A stretch of DNA of 64,000 nt from G963677325 sp963810555. Its GTDB lineage: Bacteria > Bacteroidota > Bacteroidia > Bacteroidales > Prolixibacteraceae. This document shows, in pieces, positions 61,886-64,000 of the stretch. The notes under the pieces were generated by a model. That model had not been told where the DNA came from. It saw nothing but the letters and a program-made list of their open reading frames with translations, and did no database searches. The stretch is from NCBI GenBank assembly GCA_963810555.1, contig CAWENX010000006.1, positions 496,001 through 560,000 on the forward strand, written 5' to 3'. The translations under genes and the position numbers were made by a program. The first letter of the stretch is position 1; each line of letters starts with the position of its first letter.

Positions 61886-64000
61886 ATGAAAAATATTAAT
61901 GTTCTGGTGACAATGTTGTTTTGTTTGCTTTTTCTGGCAGGATGCCATAATCAACCTAAAAGGAGCAAACAAAAATCTGTTGAACTGATGTCTGCGCAAT
62001 CACTGGGTCTTGGATATCTTGAAGAATTCAAGCTTAATGAGGCGGAAAAGGAATTTTTGAAATATATTAAACTCGCACCCAATGAAAAACTCGGTTATGC
62101 CAACCTTGGTCTGACCTATTTAAGAATGGGCCGATATGAGGATGCTAAAAAACAACTCTATAAAGCCATAGAAATAGCACCGAAGGACCCTGATATCCGG
62201 TTGATTCTTGCCACAGCATACCAGATGAATGACGAACGTAAACGGGCAATATCCGAGCTTAACGAGACTCTTGCCTTTGCCCCTGATCATATAAAAGTTC
62301 TTTATTTTCTGTCAGAGCTGTATGCTGCGGAGAGCGATAAGGAATCCCAAAAGCTTCGTGAAGAATGCGTACTTAAGCTTTCTAAGATAGATCCCGGAAA
62401 TATTGTTCATAAACTTAATCTTACGGATATATATATTCGCAACGAGGAAGCTGACAAAGCCCTGGAACAATTGGAAATCATACGAAAACAATTTCCCGAA
62501 TTTCCAAAAGAGGCTGAGGAATATTACAATAAAACTCTTTTACTGCTCAGGAAAGGTAATACTAAGGATGCAATTGTACCATTTACAATATTTCATAATT
62601 ATATAAAGGTTACCTCTCCCTACCAGGCGGGAATTATGGATCTAAAGGGACCGGGGGGATCGCTTGTTGGCTTTCCTTTAATTTCCTTTGCACAGCCATC
62701 CACATCAATGATTTCTGAAAATAAATCACTTCTTGATGTTATTAAATTCACTAATGTTACAGAATCTGCAGGATTAAGTGTAGTTCCGTCCTGGAACGAA
62801 GGTGAGAACAGTGAATTCCGGAATTCAACACATGTAGAAGAAGCTGATTATGACAATGACGGAGACGGGGATCTTTATGTCGGCTGTTATGATCCCGCTA
62901 CATCATCTTACAGGCACTGGCTCTTTAATAATGAAATGGGGAGATATAAAGATGTTTCGGAAAAGGTCGGTATAAATCATGAGGGCAAAGAAAAATCAGC
63001 CGCATTTGCAGACTATGACAATGATGGTTATCTTGATCTCTATGTATTGAGAGATAAAGGGAATATATTATACAGAAATGCCGGGGAAGGCAATTTTGAA
63101 AATGTGACTGATGACGCAAAATTAAATAATATTTCAGGGGGCACTTTTGCTTTGTTCTTTGACTGCGATCATGACGGAGATCTTGATTTGTTTGAAACAA
63201 GAGAGGGATCGAATCTTTTGTTCAGAAATAACGGCGATGGAACATTTCAGCAACAGGCTGAAAAAATGGGTTTGTCCTCAGGTAATCCCAATCCGCCAGC
63301 CGGCGGATGGGACAGCCGCGAAGCTGCCTTCGGAGATTTTGAAGATGACGGGGTTATCGATCTTTTTGTCGTAAATGGAGACACGAGTAATATACTCTAT
63401 TCCAATCAGAGAGGGGGTATTTTTAAAAATGTGACTGAAAAAAGCGGGCTGACAAGTACGGGGGGATCTACTTCCGTTACTGTCGGGGATTACAATAATG
63501 ATGGGTTTCTGGATCTTTTTGTTACCTCAGAAAAAAAGGGAGAACAGGTTTTATACAGGAATCAGGGCAACGCTAACTTTGAACCGGCAGGGAATCCGAA
63601 AGAGATGTTCTCTGCAATCCAGATGATCAAAGTGAATGATGCAAGATTTTTTGATTTCGACAATGACGGACATCTTGATCTTATTATCGCCGGAGAACCA
63701 AAAGAGAAAGGGGGGCGCGCATTATTCCTGTATCACAATGACGGGAAAGGGAATTTTACAGATGTATCAGGATTGCTGCCGGAAGAGCCAAAATCAGGAA
63801 GACAAATCGCCATATTTGATTATAATGAAGACGGTGATCCTGACATAGTCATTGCAGGTATAAACGGAGGAGTATTCACTCTTAAGAAACGACGGAGGGA
63901 ACTTAAATCACTATATCAAGATGAAGCTGGTTGGTTTAAGGGCAGGCAGTGCAAAGAACAATCATTTTGGTATTGGGGCAAAAGTGGAAATACGAGCAGG
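61886..64000 (+). CDS. TPR / VCBS-repeat / UnbV-type surface lipoprotein (partial at right edge)
   Basis: Starts ATG 61886 with a lipoprotein signal (LLFCLLFLAGC). Residues about 35-230 are TPR-like helix pairs (EAEKEFLKYIKLAPNEKLGY, MGRYEDAKKQLYKAIEIAPK). From about residue 290 come FG-GAP/VCBS blades with calcium-loop motifs (DYDNDGDGDLYVGCY, FADYDNDGYLDLYVL, DFDNDGHLDLIIAG). Near 63890 one extra A breaks the frame; after it GLRAGSAKNNHFGIGAKVEI is the start of the ASPIC/UnbV domain. The gene continues past the window. Probably an outer-surface adhesion or polymer-binding protein. Confidence 0.82.
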   Translation, partial: MKNINVLVTMLFCLLFLAGCHNQPKRSKQKSVELMSAQSLGLGYLEEFKLNEAEKEFLKYIKLAPNEKLGYANLGLTYLRMGRYEDAKKQLYKAIEIAPKDPDIRLILATAYQMNDERKRAISELNETLAFAPDHIKVLYFLSELYAAESDKESQKLREECVLKLSKIDPGNIVHKLNLTDIYIRNEEADKALEQLEIIRKQFPEFPKEAEEYYNKTLLLLRKGNTKDAIVPFTIFHNYIKVTSPYQAGIMDLKGPGGSLVGFPLISFAQPSTSMISENKSLLDVIKFTNVTESAGLSVVPSWNEGENSEFRNSTHVEEADYDNDGDGDLYVGCYDPATSSYRHWLFNNEMGRYKDVSEKVGINHEGKEKSAAFADYDNDGYLDLYVLRDKGNILYRNAGEGNFENVTDDAKLNNISGGTFALFFDCDHDGDLDLFETREGSNLLFRNNGDGTFQQQAEKMGLSSGNPNPPAGGWDSREAAFGDFEDDGVIDLFVVNGDTSNILYSNQRGGIFKNVTEKSGLTSTGGSTSVTVGDYNNDGFLDLFVTSEKKGEQVLYRNQGNANFEPAGNPKEMFSAIQMIKVNDARFFDFDNDGHLDLIIAGEPKEKGGRALFLYHNDGKGNFTDVSGLLPEEPKSGRQIAIFDYNEDGDPDIVIAGINGGVFTLKKRRRELKSLYQDEAGWFKGRQCKEQSFWYWGKSGNTSR

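Overview
The window looks like a chromosome segment of an anaerobic member of the Bacteroidota. Signs of this are promoters of the form TTTG-N19-21-TAnnTTTG, the lineage-typical families DUF3098, DUF6266, DUF3987 primase, YfhO and Wzi, two QueA paralogues, and many ferredoxin or thiol-redox proteins. No rRNA, tRNA or CRISPR array was recognised. The G+C content looks moderate by eye but was not counted.

Layout. 0-5.6 kb: the end of pstB, a NarL-type regulator, cysK, tcdA, an MFS exporter and a small lipoprotein. 5.7-17 kb: a metalloid and mercury region in three transcription units. Unit 1 is arsR-arsC-hgcA-hgcB-acr3, so the mercury-methylation pair hgcAB sits inside an arsenic-resistance operon. 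Unit 2 is a redox-disulfide protein, a second arsR, ArsF-like, ArsG-like and a ProC-like dehydrogenase. Unit 3 is FmdE-like, a TSUP exporter, a DGC protein, an AhpD/CMD protein, a thioredoxin, an HdrA N-terminal-like protein, a ferredoxin, a DGC-lipoyl (GcvH-like) fusion and two more DGC proteins. Units 2 and 3 carry nearly the same inverted-repeat operator. Unit 1 has a different one, overlapping its -7 box. 17.2-23.3 kb: a TetR-controlled RND efflux operon. 23.8-31.9 kb: an AT-rich accessory island (HEPN-like protein, retropepsin-like protein, broken lipoprotein, Prim-Pol/DUF3987 replication protein, HTH protein, DUF6266). 32-64 kb: mostly core genes (GH29 fucosidase, YfhO, ftsX, truB, queA, efp, folB, glnS, guaA, galK with its sugar transporter, Wzi-like porin, second QueA, radical SAM protein, asnS, rpoN, periplasmic binding protein, and a TPR/VCBS/UnbV lipoprotein running off the end).

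How the parts fit. ArsR repressors sense trivalent metalloid. ArsC and ACR3 reduce and export arsenic, HgcA/HgcB methylate Hg(II), and ArsF/ArsG-like proteins belong to an organoarsenical reduction and efflux family. The third unit gathers cysteine-rich DGC proteins, a lipoyl carrier, an AhpD-like protein, thioredoxin, ferredoxin and an HdrA fragment. It looks like an undescribed thiol or lipoyl electron-transfer system induced by metalloid.

Caution: at least two dozen single-base frameshifts break otherwise conserved genes, including galK, mostly at short homopolymers. They look like sequencing or assembly errors rather than gene decay, and the affected genes are annotated across the breaks.
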